Shown in pieces: positions 17,134-25,407 of a DNA stretch of 64,000 bases. The stretch's first letter is position 1; the number at the start of each line of letters is the position of its first letter. A program made the position numbers and the translations under genes. Source of the DNA: Saccharopolyspora shandongensis (lineage in GTDB: Bacteria; Actinomycetota; Actinomycetes; Mycobacteriales; Pseudonocardiaceae). The stretch spans positions 62,001 through 126,000 of the forward strand of contig NZ_FNOK01000011.1 of NCBI RefSeq assembly GCF_900106995.1, in the 5' to 3' direction. The notes under the pieces are model-generated. The model ran no database searches. It was not told the origin of the DNA and was given only the letters and a program-made list of their open reading frames with translations.

Positions 17134-19910
17134 CTATCCCGGTCTTCGCCGAGGACCGACCGGAACCGCATTCCGGAAGCATCAACCCCGTCGTCGAAGA
17201 GCTGGCCCTGGGTGCGCCACGGACTGTCGTTGGTCCGCTCCTGATCGCCGCCCTGCTGAGCGCCGTGGCCGCCGCCCATCGCGCCCATGCCGCCCATCAT
17301 CCCGCCGCCCATGGCGGCGCTCTGGTTGCCCCCCTGGCCGCTCTGCGGTCCGGCCTGGCCCTGCCCGGCGCCGCCCGGGTCGCCCAGCGACGACAGGCCG
17401 GTGGCACCCTGCGGGCTGCCGCCGGCGGAGTCGCCCGCGGACGACGACAGCGAGGCGAGGCCGGTCGAGCCGTTCTGGTCGGAGCCGCCGGGCATGCCGG
17501 GCTGGTCCTGGCCGCCGAAGAGCTGGCCGGAGGCGCTGCCGAACGAGTTCTGCACCCCTTCGCCCAGGCTGCTGAACGAGCTCATGCCGGCCGACTGCGG
17601 CGAGGTGGACGCCGGGGCGCCCGCCGACGCGGCCTCGGTGGTCGCCGGGACACCGGCGCCGGTGTCGAACGCGGGCATGGTGCTCGCACCGCCGCCGAAG
17701 GCGGGCGCGCCGAAGCCCGGATCCGCCGCGGGCATGGTGCCCACTCCGGTGTCGTAGGCGGGCATCGTGGTGCCGAATCCCGCGTCGGGAGCGGGCATCG
17801 GAGCCCCGAGGTCCGGTGCGGGCATCGGAACACCCATGTCCGGCGCGGGCATCGGACCGCCCACGCCCGGTTCGGCCATCGGTGGGCCGACGTCCGCGGG
17901 CATCGGCCGCACGTTCTCCGGAGTTCCCGTGCCGATGTCGGGCCCGGGCACGCCGGTCTCCGGCGGGCGGAGCCCGCCCGCGTCGGCGGGCATGGTCCCG
18001 ATGCGCTCGTCGATCGGCGACTTCGGGTCGCTGCCGAAGTCGATCGTCTGGTTCATCGGCGGCTGCCCGCCACCGTTGTCGATGTTGACCTTGACCTGGC
18101 CGTCCGGCGTCCGCTCCAGCGTGATGGTGCGGTCGCCCTCCTTGATCACGGCCTTGCCGTCCTCGCCCGCCTTCACCTGGGTCGGGCCTTCGCCGCCGGG
18201 CGGCCCGCCGACCGGCGGCTGCCCCGGCACCCCACCCGGCGCGGGCATCGTCTGCACGCCGTCGGCCCCGCCGGGAGCGCCGCCCGCCGGGCCGAAGTCG
18301 ACCTCGTAGGTCTTCGGCTTGCCGTCCGGGCCGATCAGCTCGACCTGCGTCTTGCCGTCGGGGCCTGGCTTCTGCACGGTGACCGCGTCGTCGCCCTCGC
18401 CGAGGGTCACCTTCTCCTGCTCGCCCTGCTCGCCGGCGCCGCCGTCCATTCCCGGCATCTCCGGCGGCTTCGGCATCTCCGGCTGTTCCGGCATCTCCGG
18501 CGCCCCACCGCCGCCGCCGGTGCCCGAGCCACCGCCGCCGCCGGTGCCCGAGCCACCGCCGCCGCCGGTGCCCGAGCCACCGCCACCGCCGGTGCCCGAT
18601 CCACCGCCGCCGCCGGTTCCGTTGCCACCGCCGCCGCCGGTTCCGTTACCGCCCTTGTCGTTGCCGCCCTTGTCGCCGTCGCCGTCGAGGCCCTTGAACG
18701 GGTCGTCGCTGACCTTGGAGGCCTCCAGCATCTTGTCGTACGAGGCCTGGACCGCGTCCTGAGTGGACTTGCTCTGGTCCTTGAAGCTCTGGTACTTCTG
18801 CTCCATCTCGGGCTTGAACGACTCGTCGAGCCACTTCTTGGCATCGTCGATCAGGCCCTGGCGGATCTGGTCGCAGGCGTCCTTGGCCCCGAAGAACTGG
18901 CCGATCATCCCGCCGATCGGGCCGCCCAGGATCAGGCCGATCGCCTGGTCTTTGATCATCGACCAGGCACCGGAGAAGATGTCGTCGATCCCGATGTCCT
19001 TGAGGTCCTCGAGATTGATGTCGCCGCGCGCCTTGCGGATCTCGTCCTTGGTGTCGTCGGGGTCCTTGCCCGCGCACTTGATCTCTTTGCCCAGCTCCAG
19101 CACGAACTTCGCGTACTCGCGCACGGTCTGCTGGATGCCGTCGACGGCGGGGGTGATGGCGCCGGCCATGTTCTCGGTCTCGTTGGTGACCGTCGTGCCC
19201 GCCATGCTGTACTTGCCGACCTTGGCCTCGGCCGATTCGGCGGCCTTCCCCTGCCAGGTCTGCCTGCTGCCCTGGAACGACCGGCCCATCGAGTCGTTCT
19301 GGTCCAGCAGCGCCTGCTGCACGCCGCCCAGCCGCTCGGCGTCCTCCCGGAACGCGCCGAAGTCGATCTCGCGGAGCTGGTCGTACTGCTCGACCACGTC
19401 GGCCTTGAAGTCCGCGCCCTTGCCCGCCCAGTCCTTGTACAACGGCAGGAACTTCTCGAAGAAGTCGAGGCCCATCTTGCCGTCGTCGAGCAGTTCGTCG
19501 GAGGTGCCGACGGAGCCGCCGCCTTCGAGCTTCTTCTTGGCGTCGTCGAACTTGCCCTTGCGCTCCTCGGCCGCCTTGGCCTTCTCCTGCAGCGCCGAGA
19601 AACCACCGTCGGTGATCTTCTCGAAAAGCGCGCCACCGACCGGGTTGACGATGCTCATCGCGGTGTCGGCGATGCCGCCCGCGTTGTCGACCAGCCAGCT
19701 GCCTGCGTCGGAGACGGTCTCACCGACCCATTCGCCCGCGTCCTGCACGGCCCCGCCGACCGCTTCCCCGACCTCCGAGCCGATCTTCGCGCCGGCCACG
19801 ACGCCCGCCGGGCCCGCCACCAGGCCGGTGATGCCGCCCTGGATGCCGCCGACGACGGAACCGAACTCCTCGCCGAAGCTGCTTTCCTCTTCCTTCTTCT
19901 CGTCCGCCAT
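17130..19910 (-). CDS. Large Gly/Pro-rich type VII secretion substrate-like protein (926 aa)
   Basis: The N-terminal part is glycine/alanine-rich and mildly hydrophobic (GGIQGGITGLVAGPAGVV), followed by a helical WXG-like region with RQTWQGKAAESAEAKVGKYS (about residues 218-237) and a membrane-like IGLILGGPIGGMIGQFFGA. A GTGGGGGS repeat linker (about 420-470) leads to a Pro/Met-rich region rich in PMPAPD repeats. The C-terminus has a GGGMMGGMGAMGGG - QER block, also found in the 477-residue protein at 37851-39284. I infer an actinobacterial ESX secreted protein; the equivalent M. tuberculosis position holds an Ala/Pro-rich protein (Rv3439c, from memory). Its start overlaps the upstream gene as TGATG. 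Confidence 0.65.
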   Translation of the reverse strand: MADEKKEEESSFGEEFGSVVGGIQGGITGLVAGPAGVVAGAKIGSEVGEAVGGAVQDAGEWVGETVSDAGSWLVDNAGGIADTAMSIVNPVGGALFEKITDGGFSALQEKAKAAEERKGKFDDAKKKLEGGGSVGTSDELLDDGKMGLDFFEKFLPLYKDWAGKGADFKADVVEQYDQLREIDFGAFREDAERLGGVQQALLDQNDSMGRSFQGSRQTWQGKAAESAEAKVGKYSMAGTTVTNETENMAGAITPAVDGIQQTVREYAKFVLELGKEIKCAGKDPDDTKDEIRKARGDINLEDLKDIGIDDIFSGAWSMIKDQAIGLILGGPIGGMIGQFFGAKDACDQIRQGLIDDAKKWLDESFKPEMEQKYQSFKDQSKSTQDAVQASYDKMLEASKVSDDPFKGLDGDGDKGGNDKGGNGTGGGGGNGTGGGGGSGTGGGGGSGTGGGGGSGTGGGGGSGTGGGGGAPEMPEQPEMPKPPEMPGMDGGAGEQGEQEKVTLGEGDDAVTVQKPGPDGKTQVELIGPDGKPKTYEVDFGPAGGAPGGADGVQTMPAPGGVPGQPPVGGPPGGEGPTQVKAGEDGKAVIKEGDRTITLERTPDGQVKVNIDNGGGQPPMNQTIDFGSDPKSPIDERIGTMPADAGGLRPPETGVPGPDIGTGTPENVRPMPADVGPPMAEPGVGGPMPAPDMGVPMPAPDLGAPMPAPDAGFGTTMPAYDTGVGTMPAADPGFGAPAFGGGASTMPAFDTGAGVPATTEAASAGAPASTSPQSAGMSSFSSLGEGVQNSFGSASGQLFGGQDQPGMPGGSDQNGSTGLASLSSSAGDSAGGSPQGATGLSSLGDPGGAGQGQAGPQSGQGGNQSAAMGGGMMGGMGAMGGGHGAQQGGDQERTNDSPWRTQGQLFDDGVDASGMRFRSVLGEDRDR
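18505..18648 (-). repeat. In-frame 24-nt tandem repeat coding GTGGGGGS
   Basis: Six units of 24 bases encode GTGGGGGS or GTGGGGGN within the 926-residue protein. The near-perfect DNA identity means copy number may vary by slippage. It is a flexible linker between the helical and Met/Pro-rich parts. Confidence 0.85.
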
Positions 19911-20215
19911 CAGGCCTGCACCTTCCCGACCTCATTGGCCCCGGATTCGTCGCTGGCCTGGTATTCCTTCGCGGTCGACGAGAAGTCTTCGGACAGCTTC
20001 GAGCCGTGCTCGCCGAACGACTCGATGTTCTTCCCCAGTTTGTCCAACGCGTCCTTGTAGGCCTTGCCGGCCTCGTGGAACTTCTTGCCGAACTTCTCCG
20101 CGGTCAGCTTCGTATCGGTGGCCTTCTTGGCCTGCTCCTTGAGCGACCCGGCACCGTCGGAGAACGCATTGGCCGCTTTCGAGATGTCGGTCCCCGAGGT
20201 CTGCGCCCCACTCAT
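19910..20215 (-). CDS. EspC-like small type VII secretion target protein
   Basis: A 101-residue helical protein (begins MSGAQTSGTDISKAANAFSD; KKFHEAGKAYKDALDKLGKN in the second helix) of the size and amphipathic two-helix look of EspC/DUF2580-type ESX targets. No WXG turn is obvious. ATG at 20215 follows AAGGGGGCACG; the stop overlaps the next start (TGATG), coupling it to the 926-residue protein. The same small-then-large order recurs at 39598-37851. In M. tuberculosis a 103-residue gene (Rv3440c, from memory) sits at the same place beside glmM. Confidence 0.65.
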   Translation of the reverse strand: MSGAQTSGTDISKAANAFSDGAGSLKEQAKKATDTKLTAEKFGKKFHEAGKAYKDALDKLGKNIESFGEHGSKLSEDFSSTAKEYQASDESGANEVGKVQA

Positions 20216-20360
20216 CGTGCCCCCTTCACCGGACCTGTCGCGCACGTCGCACCAGGGGTGTGACGGCACGCGCGCCTCACAGGTTCCTCATCTTGGCAGG
20301 TTCCCCGAGGCGAAACTGCAGATCCACCGAGGTGCTTGCATCCGCGAAGCGAGAAGTCGA

Positions 20361-20561
20361 TCACTGCGGCGGGTGCGGCCCCTGCGGTGGCTGCCCGAAG
20401 CCCTGTTGCGGGAATTGCTGCGGCTGCTGCGGGGCGAAGCCCTGCTGCGGGAACGGCGCGGGCCGCGGCGCGCCGCCGCTCTTCAGGATCAGCATCGCCG
20501 TCAGCGCACCAGCGCCGCCGCCGAAGATCAGGCTGCCCACCAGCGTGATCACCAGGTGCAA
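20361..20561 (-). CDS. Small single-pass membrane protein with Pro/Gln-rich tail
   Basis: A 66-residue protein: one N-terminal transmembrane helix (LVITLVGSLIFGGGAGALTAML) then a cytosolic Pro/Gln/Phe repeat tail (FPQQGFAPQQPQQFPQQGF). It is closely similar in plan and sequence to the protein just upstream (20590-20817), so the two are probably duplicates. ATG at 20561 follows GAGGAGGAACGTTG. Function unknown. Confidence 0.65.
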   Translation of the reverse strand: MHLVITLVGSLIFGGGAGALTAMLILKSGGAPRPAPFPQQGFAPQQPQQFPQQGFGQPPQGPHPPQ

Positions 20562-20589
20562 CGTTCCTCCTCTTCGCGCCGTCGCGGAT

Positions 20590-20817
20590 TCACTGCTGGT
20601 AGGGGCCCTGCGGCGGCTGCCCGAAGCCCTGTTGCGGCGGGAACTGCTGCTGCATCGGCTGCTGCGGGTGTTGCGGGGGCTGGGGTTGCTGCGGCGGGAA
20701 CTGCTGCATCGGCTGCTGCGCCGGAGACTTGCCCTTCATGATCAGCGCGACGACCGCGCCGCCACCGGCACCGAAGATCACGCTCAGCACGATCACGATC
20801 AGGATGGTGAAGATCAC
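20590..20817 (-). CDS. Small single-pass membrane protein with Pro/Gln-rich tail, paralogue of its neighbour
   Basis: A 75-residue protein: one transmembrane helix (IFTILIVIVLSVIFGAGGGAV), a basic turn (MKGKS), then a Pro/Gln repeat tail ending QQGFGQPPQGPYQQ, almost the same ending as the neighbour's QGFGQPPQGPHPPQ. I chose GTG at 20817 because GGAGG sits 5 bases before it; a TTG further upstream is in frame but lies over the ribosome site. Function unknown. Confidence 0.65.
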   Translation of the reverse strand: MIFTILIVIVLSVIFGAGGGAVVALIMKGKSPAQQPMQQFPPQQPQPPQHPQQPMQQQFPPQQGFGQPPQGPYQQ

Positions 20818-20886
20818 TACGGCCTCCAATCGTTCGGCTCGAACCTATCGGAGGGCACCGCGGCGACGGGCCGGCGACGGCGAAGT

Positions 20887-20985
20887 TCAGCGCCGCCGGA
20901 ACAGCACCACCAAGAGCACCATGAAGCCGACGCTCGCCAAGAGGCCGAGCAGCAGAACGACGAGCCGCAGATCGATGGAGATCAC
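20887..20985 (-). CDS. Very small membrane protein (32 aa)
   Basis: A possible 32-residue protein that is almost entirely one transmembrane helix (LRLVVLLLGLLASVGFMVLL) with a C-terminal FRRRR-like basic end. The GTG start lacks a strong ribosome site. It is supported mainly by its hydrophobic composition and by lying in line with other small membrane genes on this strand. Confidence 0.4.
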   Translation of the reverse strand: MISIDLRLVVLLLGLLASVGFMVLLVVLFRRR

Positions 20986-21030
20986 AGCACCGCATGATCC
21001 CGGATCACACCGCGCGGGCTCAGCCGGTGG

Positions 21031-21174
21031 TCAGTAGTGGACCCCGCCCTCGAGGATCAGCGGCAGGCCCCAGCCCTGCGCCAGCACGACGGCGAACACG
21101 AATGCGCCCAGGACCATGAGCACCGCGGGCACCACCAGAACGATCAGCAGGTCACCGAAGAGTCGTCCGCGCAT
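21031..21174 (-). CDS. Small membrane protein (47 aa)
   Basis: A 47-residue protein with one long hydrophobic segment (LLIVLVVPAVLMVLGAFVFA) preceded by MRGRLFGD and followed by a polar GGVHY end. It starts with ATG 9 bases after the stop of the gene before it (21184-21339). No family is recognised. Tight packing with neighbours on the same strand supports a real gene. Confidence 0.5.
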   Translation of the reverse strand: MRGRLFGDLLIVLVVPAVLMVLGAFVFAVVLAQGWGLPLILEGGVHY

Positions 21175-21183
21175 GGCTCACGC

Positions 21184-21339
21184 TCAGCTCCGCCTGCGGT
21201 TGACGAACCACGACCTGCTCTCGTGCGCGGCGTTGACGGCTTTCATGCCGGCGAGCGCGAGCGCGGAGAAGATCACGATTCCGACGACGAGCCCGACAGC
21301 GACGAGCCCGACAACCATGGCGACAACGATGGCACCCAT
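21184..21339 (-). CDS. Small membrane protein (51 aa)
   Basis: A 51-residue protein: transmembrane helix (VVAMVVGLVAVGLVVGIVIF), then ALAGMKAVNAAHESRSWFVNRRRS as a basic tail. It is the first of five small membrane genes running down to 20361 ahead of the EspC-like gene, and starts about 50 bases from the glmM stop. Function unknown. Confidence 0.5.
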   Translation of the reverse strand: MGAIVVAMVVGLVAVGLVVGIVIFSALALAGMKAVNAAHESRSWFVNRRRS

Positions 21340-21390
21340 GTGAGCAGGGTCTCATAGATCGCGTCGCGATGAGAGATCAAAGTCACAAGA

Positions 21391-22725
21391 TCACCGAATT
21401 GAGGCAACAAGTTCGGCCAAACGCTCGGCCACCGCCTGCGCCCGGTCCTCGCTCTGCGCCTCGACCATCACCCGAACCAGCTGCTCGGTGCCCGACGGGC
21501 GGAGCAGGATGCGGCCGGTGTCACCGAGTTCGGCCTCGGCCGCGGCCACCGCCGACGCGACGTCGGCCGCCGCGCACACCGTGGCCTTGTCGGCCACCGG
21601 CACGTTGATCAGCACCTGCGGCAACCGCCGCATGACCTTGGCCAACGACGCCAGCGGGGTGCCGGTGGCCGCCATCCGGCCCATCAGCCGCAGCGCGGTG
21701 AGCAGGCCGTCGCCGGTCGTGGCGTGGCCGGGCAGCACGACGTGGCCGGACTGCTCGCCGCCGAGCGCGAACCCGCCCGCCCGCAGTTCTTCCAGCACGT
21801 ACCGGTCGCCGACGGCCGTGGTGCGCAGCGCCACGCCCTGCTCGCGCATCGCCAGGTGCAGGCCGAGGTTGCTCATCACGGTCGCGACCAGCGTGTTCTC
21901 GGTCAGCTCGCCTGCCTCGTACATGGCCACCGCGAGGACCGCCATGATCTGGTCGCCGTCCACCGCGGCACCGGTGGCGTCCACCGCGAGGCAGCGGTCC
22001 GCGTCACCGTCGTGCGCGATGCCCAGGTCCGCGCCGTGTTCGAGCACCGCCGCCTGCAGCACTTCGAGGTGGGTGGAGCCGACGCCGTCGTTGATGTTGA
22101 TGCCGTCGGGCTCGGCGCTGATCGCGATCACCTCGGCACCCGCCCGGCGGTACGCCTCCGGCGCCGCGACCGAAGCCGCACCGTTGGCGCAGTCCACGAC
22201 GACTTTCAGCCCATCGAGCGGCTGCGGTGCCGCGGTCAGCAGGTGATCGACGTAACGCCGCACCGCGTCGGGGACGTCGCGGACGCGGCCGACCTGGGCC
22301 CCGGTGGGCCGGTCGACCTGCTCGTTCAGGCGCGCCTCGATCTCGTTCTCGACGGTGTCCGCGAGCTTGTTCCCGCCGGCCGCGAACAGCTTGATCCCGT
22401 TGTCCGGCATCGGGTTGTGCGAGGCGGAGATCATCACGCCGAAGTCCGCGCCCAGCTCGGCGACCAGATGCGCGACGGCCGGGGTGGGCAGCACGCCGAC
22501 CCGCAGCACATCGGCTCCGGCCGAGGTCAGGCCCGCCGTGACCGCCGCCTCCAGCATCTCGCCGCTGGCGCGGGGATCTCTGCCCACCAGCGCCACCCGG
22601 CGCTGCGAATCGTCCCGGTCGTAGAGCACGCGTGCCGCCGCAGCGGCCACCGACATCGCAAGCTCCGGCGTCAGATCGGCGTTGGCCAACCCGCGCACCC
22701 CGTCGGTGCCGAACAACCGAGCCAT
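21391..22725 (-). CDS. glmM: Phosphoglucosamine mutase
   Basis: Interconverts glucosamine-6- and glucosamine-1-phosphate for UDP-GlcNAc. It has 444 residues. The N-terminus [12 protein letters not shown] is diagnostic; the phosphorylated serine lies in [13 protein letters not shown] (about residue 102), and the metal-binding loop is DGDADRCL. The C-terminal phosphate-binding segment is [15 protein letters not shown]. The ATG at 22725 follows GAGGAGG, 10 bases upstream. It lies after the rplM-rpsI operon and its terminator on the same strand, as in mycobacteria. Confidence 0.97.
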   Translation of the reverse strand: MARLFGTDGVRGLANADLTPELAMSVAAAAARVLYDRDDSQRRVALVGRDPRASGEMLEAAVTAGLTSAGADVLRVGVLPTPAVAHLVAELGADFGVMISASHNPMPDNGIKLFAAGGNKLADTVENEIEARLNEQVDRPTGAQVGRVRDVPDAVRRYVDHLLTAAPQPLDGLKVVVDCANGAASVAAPEAYRRAGAEVIAISAEPDGININDGVGSTHLEVLQAAVLEHGADLGIAHDGDADRCLAVDATGAAVDGDQIMAVLAVAMYEAGELTENTLVATVMSNLGLHLAMREQGVALRTTAVGDRYVLEELRAGGFALGGEQSGHVVLPGHATTGDGLLTALRLMGRMAATGTPLASLAKVMRRLPQVLINVPVADKATVCAAADVASAVAAAEAELGDTGRILLRPSGTEQLVRVMVEAQSEDRAQAVAERLAELVASIR

Positions 22726-22778
22726 CAGCAGCACTTCCTCCTCGTGTGACGCGGAAAACCGCGCGGCGGTGCATACGA

Positions 22779-22823
22779 CTGCGGGAGCAGTCTCGTCCAT
22801 GACGGACGAGGCTGCTCCCGCAG
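22779..22823 (-). terminator. Strong hairpin after rpsI
   Basis: CTGCGGGAGCAG and CTGCTCCCGCAG, extended by CTCGTCC/GGACGAG inside, form a long stem starting about 18 bases past the rpsI stop. No U-tract on the minus strand, as is common in actinobacteria. Confidence 0.75.
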
Positions 22824-22840
22824 ATCGGATGAAGTTCGCG

Positions 22841-23383
22841 TCAGCGCTTGCTGTACTGCGGCGCCTTGCGGGCCTTCTTGAGACCGTACTTCTTGCGCTC
22901 CTTCTCCCGCGCGTCACGGGTGAGCATGCCGGCCTTCTTCAGCGCCGGGCGGTCTTCGGCCTCGTAGGCGACCAGCGCACGGGCGATCGCCATGCGCAGC
23001 GCACCGGCCTGGCCCGACGGGCCGCCACCGCGCAGGGTGGCGAACACGTCGAAGTTCTCCACGCGCTCGACGGTGACCAGCGGCTCCTTGATCAGCTGCT
23101 GGTGCACCTTGTTCGGGAAGTACTGCTCGAGGGTCTTGCCGTTGAGCTTGAAGCCACCGGTGCCCGGCACCAGCCGGACCCGGACGACGGCTTCCTTGCG
23201 GCGACCCACGGTCTGGACCGGGCGGCCGGTCGGCACCGGGATCGGGGCCGGGGCAGCCGCCTCTTCGGCGGTCTCCTCCGCGGCGTCTTCGACGGCGACC
23301 TCGGCGGTCTCCTCGACGGCGACCTCGGTGGTCTCCTCCGGAGTCGGGGTCACGTTCTCTTCCTGCTGAAGTTCGTCAGTCAC
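22841..23383 (-). CDS. rpsI: 30S ribosomal protein S9 with long acidic N-terminal extension
   Basis: Small-subunit protein near the P-site. The conserved core starts around residue 52 ([19 protein letters not shown]) and ends with the universal basic tail [11 protein letters not shown], which contacts P-site tRNA. The first 50 residues are a Glu/Ala/Val-rich extension with repeated EET.EVAVE units, far longer than in E. coli S9. The GTG at 23383 overlaps the rplM stop (GTGA). Confidence 0.97.
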   Translation of the reverse strand: MTDELQQEENVTPTPEETTEVAVEETAEVAVEDAAEETAEEAAAPAPIPVPTGRPVQTVGRRKEAVVRVRLVPGTGGFKLNGKTLEQYFPNKVHQQLIKEPLVTVERVENFDVFATLRGGGPSGQAGALRMAIARALVAYEAEDRPALKKAGMLTRDAREKERKKYGLKKARKAPQYSKR

Positions 23384-23826
23384 TTCTCGACCTTCGCGTT
23401 GATCTCGAACGGCTGCGGGTTCTGGGCCTGGTGCGGGTGCTCCGCGCCGGCGTAGACCTTGAGCTTCTTGCCCATCGCGCGGCCGAGCTTGTTCTTCGGC
23501 AACATGCCCTTGATCGCCTTTTCGAGCAGCCGCTCGGGGTGCTTCTCGAGCACCTCGCCGAAGGACTGCTTGCGCAGACCACCGGGGTAACCGCTGTGCC
23601 GGTACTGGAACGCCTGGGTGCGCTTGTTACCGGTCAGGGCGACCTTCTCGGCATTGACGATGACGACGAAGTCGCCGGTGTCGATGTGCGGCGCGTAGGT
23701 CGGCTTGTGCTTGCCGCGCAGCAGCGTCGCGGCCTGAGTTGCCAACCGGCCGAGCACCACATCCTCGGCGTCGATCACATGCCAGGCGCGGGTCACCTCG
23801 CCGGGCTTCGGGCTGTACGTGCGCAC
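23380..23826 (-). CDS. rplM: 50S ribosomal protein L13
   Basis: Large-subunit assembly protein; 148 residues. Recognised by [37 protein letters not shown] and the [10 protein letters not shown] segment. GTG start at 23826. First gene of the rplM-rpsI operon; a sigma70-like promoter lies about 190 bases upstream, leaving a long leader. Confidence 0.97.
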   Translation of the reverse strand: MRTYSPKPGEVTRAWHVIDAEDVVLGRLATQAATLLRGKHKPTYAPHIDTGDFVVIVNAEKVALTGNKRTQAFQYRHSGYPGGLRKQSFGEVLEKHPERLLEKAIKGMLPKNKLGRAMGKKLKVYAGAEHPHQAQNPQPFEINAKVEK

Positions 23827-24013
23827 GGATCTACCTCGTCGTCGTTCGCGTCGGAATCGTCAGTGCGGAGCCCGTCTCGATCACGCCGGTCGGTTCCCGC
23901 AGGAACTCCCCTGGGAACCGGCACGTCCGCCAGTACCGCCGCCGGGACCGCGATCCGCTGGGGATCCGATCCGCTGACGCGAACTGCAGCCGCGCACCGC
24001 ACAACAAAGAATC

Positions 24014-24043
24014 AGGGTACTTGGTGGCTTCTGGCCCGGTCAA
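24014..24043 (-). promoter_or_regulatory. Candidate promoter of rplM-rpsI
   Basis: On the minus strand TTGACC (24043-24038), an 18-base spacer and TACCCT (24019-24014) make a good housekeeping-sigma promoter. The rest of 23827-24194 holds the presumed rplM leader and the Esx terminator; I see no gene there. Confidence 0.55.
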
Positions 24044-24145
24044 AACGGGTCCTCGATACTTGCTCGGAGGTTTCTGACCTGGCAGATCGCCGCTAACAGG
24101 ATAGCGAACGCCGGGCGCGGTACCCGCGCGGCCCCGGACAGCGTC

Positions 24146-24171
24146 GCGGCCCCGGCGTTCGCCGGGGCCGC
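24146..24171 (-). terminator. Hairpin after the WXG100 gene pair
   Basis: Perfect 11-nt arms GCGGCCCCGGC and GCCGGGGCCGC with a 4-base loop, starting 24 bases past the stop at 24195. Confidence 0.7.
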
Positions 24172-24194
24172 AGATCGCTCTTCAGCAGGCGGGA

Positions 24195-24485
24195 TCAGCC
24201 ACCGAAGCGACCGGCGTTCTTGCGCTCACCGGCCTGGAAGGACTCGTTGGCGGCACCAACGGCCATGCCCATCTTCGCGGCGGTCTCCTGCATCTTGGCC
24301 GCTTCCGCGTCCCACTCGCGCTGCGCCTGCTCGTAGGACTCCTTGGCGGCGCCGTCCCAGCTCTCCTTGAGCTTGTTGACCTTGCCCTCGAGGTCGTCCA
24401 GCTCGCCCTGGATCTTCTGCGCCGCGGCCTGCAGGTCGTCAGCGGCCTGCTGCAGCTCGGCGAAGTTGACTGCAATCTCGCTCAT
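24195..24485 (-). CDS. WXG100-family type VII secretion protein (EsxT/U-like)
   Basis: A 96-residue four-helix-bundle partner. The WXG turn is KESWDGAAKESY (W42-D-G), between helices rich in Ala/Gln/Glu (FAELQQAADDLQAAAQKIQ and AQREWDAEAAKMQETAAKM). No exact YxxxD/E signal at the C-terminus is seen; the tail is FQAGERKNAGRFGG. ATG at 24485 follows AGGGGATAAGCA. It should dimerise with the gene at 24547-24858. Position beside rplM matches ESX-4 esxT/esxU in mycobacteria. Confidence 0.9.
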   Translation of the reverse strand: MSEIAVNFAELQQAADDLQAAAQKIQGELDDLEGKVNKLKESWDGAAKESYEQAQREWDAEAAKMQETAAKMGMAVGAANESFQAGERKNAGRFGG

Positions 24486-24546
24486 TGCTTATCCCCTCAA
24501 ATGCCTGTGGTGAAGATTTCGGAAGATGCGAAGGTCGAAGTGCGGC

Positions 24547-24858
24547 TCAGCCGTCGAGCATGCTCGTGATCTTGGAGATCTCGGAAGCCTGCTCCTCCTG
24601 GGTCGCCGCGTAGTCGGCACCGGAGCTCTGCACGTTCTGGCCCAGCTCATCCAGCTTCTGGATGATCTTCTTGCCGCTCTCCTCGTAGGAGCCCATCAGC
24701 TTGCGGAACACGTCCGCAGCGGCGCCCTTCCAGTTCGCGACCGGCCCCTCCAGCTGGCCGCTCAGCTGCGAGAGCGCCTGCTCGACGGCGTTGCGAGCCT
24801 CGTCGATGTCGCGCGACGCCTGCTCGATCAGTTCGACATCTGCACCAATACCGCTCAT
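24547..24858 (-). CDS. WXG100-family type VII secretion protein (EsxU/T-like)
   Basis: A 103-residue protein with WXG turn VANWKGAAADVFRKLM (W-K-G near residue 43) between two amphipathic helices. The C-terminal helix has DYAATQEEQASEISKITS, where the Tyr-to-Glu spacing is close to, but not exactly, the YxxxD/E export signal. The start overlaps the end of a short upstream frame (ATGA). Likely forms a heterodimer with the 96-residue protein and is exported by the Ecc machine. Confidence 0.9.
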   Translation of the reverse strand: MSGIGADVELIEQASRDIDEARNAVEQALSQLSGQLEGPVANWKGAAADVFRKLMGSYEESGKKIIQKLDELGQNVQSSGADYAATQEEQASEISKITSMLDG

Positions 24859-24935
24859 GTCTGGGAGACCCCCTTCAAACTCGTCATCAAGTCCTGATGA
24901 ACCTGCGACGCAGACATTGCCATGTTCGGTTCCAT
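24855..24935 (-). CDS. Possible 26-aa peptide upstream of the WXG100 genes
   Basis: A short frame (MEPNMAMSASQVHQDLMTSL and a few more residues) ends overlapping the next start as ATGA; AGGA sits 5 bases before its ATG. An in-frame TTG would add about 15 residues. An alternative frame beginning at ATG 25000, overlapping the previous stop, encodes a Trp/Arg-rich 37-mer that looks less natural. Either could be a leader for coupled translation. Confidence 0.3.
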   Translation of the reverse strand: MEPNMAMSASQVHQDLMTSLKGVSQT

Positions 24936-24996
24936 GTTGTCCTGGATTTCTCCGGAACCCGTTGCTGATGTAAACGCCAAACGGGGAACCCGCAGG

Positions 24997-25341
24997 TCAT
25001 CGCATGATTCGCGCTTGCGAAAAGTCGAGATCGCTGCCGTCGGAAGGCGTTTGCTCTTGCGATTTCCCGGTCGCCGACTCGTTCTCGGCGGTGTCCGGGC
25101 GCACATTGGACTCGGTTTCGGCGAAATCTACGACTTCCAATCCCATCCGGGCGCGGTAGGCGATCGCCGCGGCCCGCCGGCCCGATTCGGCACCCGCCGG
25201 CTTCGCCCCGACGAGTTCCTTTGTGTGCCTTTGGAAATCCTGCGCGCGGTGGTTCGCTTCGCCGCGGGCTCGCCGGCTGCGGCCCACCGCATCCGCGAGT
25301 TCGGCCCGCAACCGCCGGACGGAATCCGCTGGATCTGCCAT
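24997..25341 (-). CDS. Hypothetical charged helical protein of the ESX operon
   Basis: A 114-residue protein: N-terminal coiled-coil-like half (DSVRRLRAELADAVGRSRRARG, then HRAQDFQRHTKELV) and an acidic, Ser/Gln-rich C-terminal half (ESATGKSQEQTPSDGSDLDF). No family recognised. It lies between the Hsp70-like gene (66-base gap) and the WXG100 pair, so it may assist substrate handling; inference only. Confidence 0.6.
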   Translation of the reverse strand: MADPADSVRRLRAELADAVGRSRRARGEANHRAQDFQRHTKELVGAKPAGAESGRRAAAIAYRARMGLEVVDFAETESNVRPDTAENESATGKSQEQTPSDGSDLDFSQARIMR

Positions 25342-25407
25342 GGCAATGCCTCCCTGTCCGACGGCCGCACGCGAAATCCATTCCGCCGCGGCGAATTCAC
25401 CGCCGGT

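Noticed and set aside
18505..18648. Regular short repeats resembling a CRISPR-like or satellite array
   Set aside because: The repeats are contiguous with no spacers and translate in frame as GTGGGGGS inside a protein.
20549..20995. A 148-codon minus-strand frame across the small membrane genes
   Set aside because: It is Arg/Ala-rich read-through in another frame; the small hydrophobic frames have ribosome sites and natural composition.
24887..25000. A 37-codon frame starting ATG at 25000 and overlapping the previous stop
   Set aside because: The product is Trp/Arg-rich and unlike a protein; the alternative frame ending in ATGA with the WXG100 start looks better. Kept only as an alternative.
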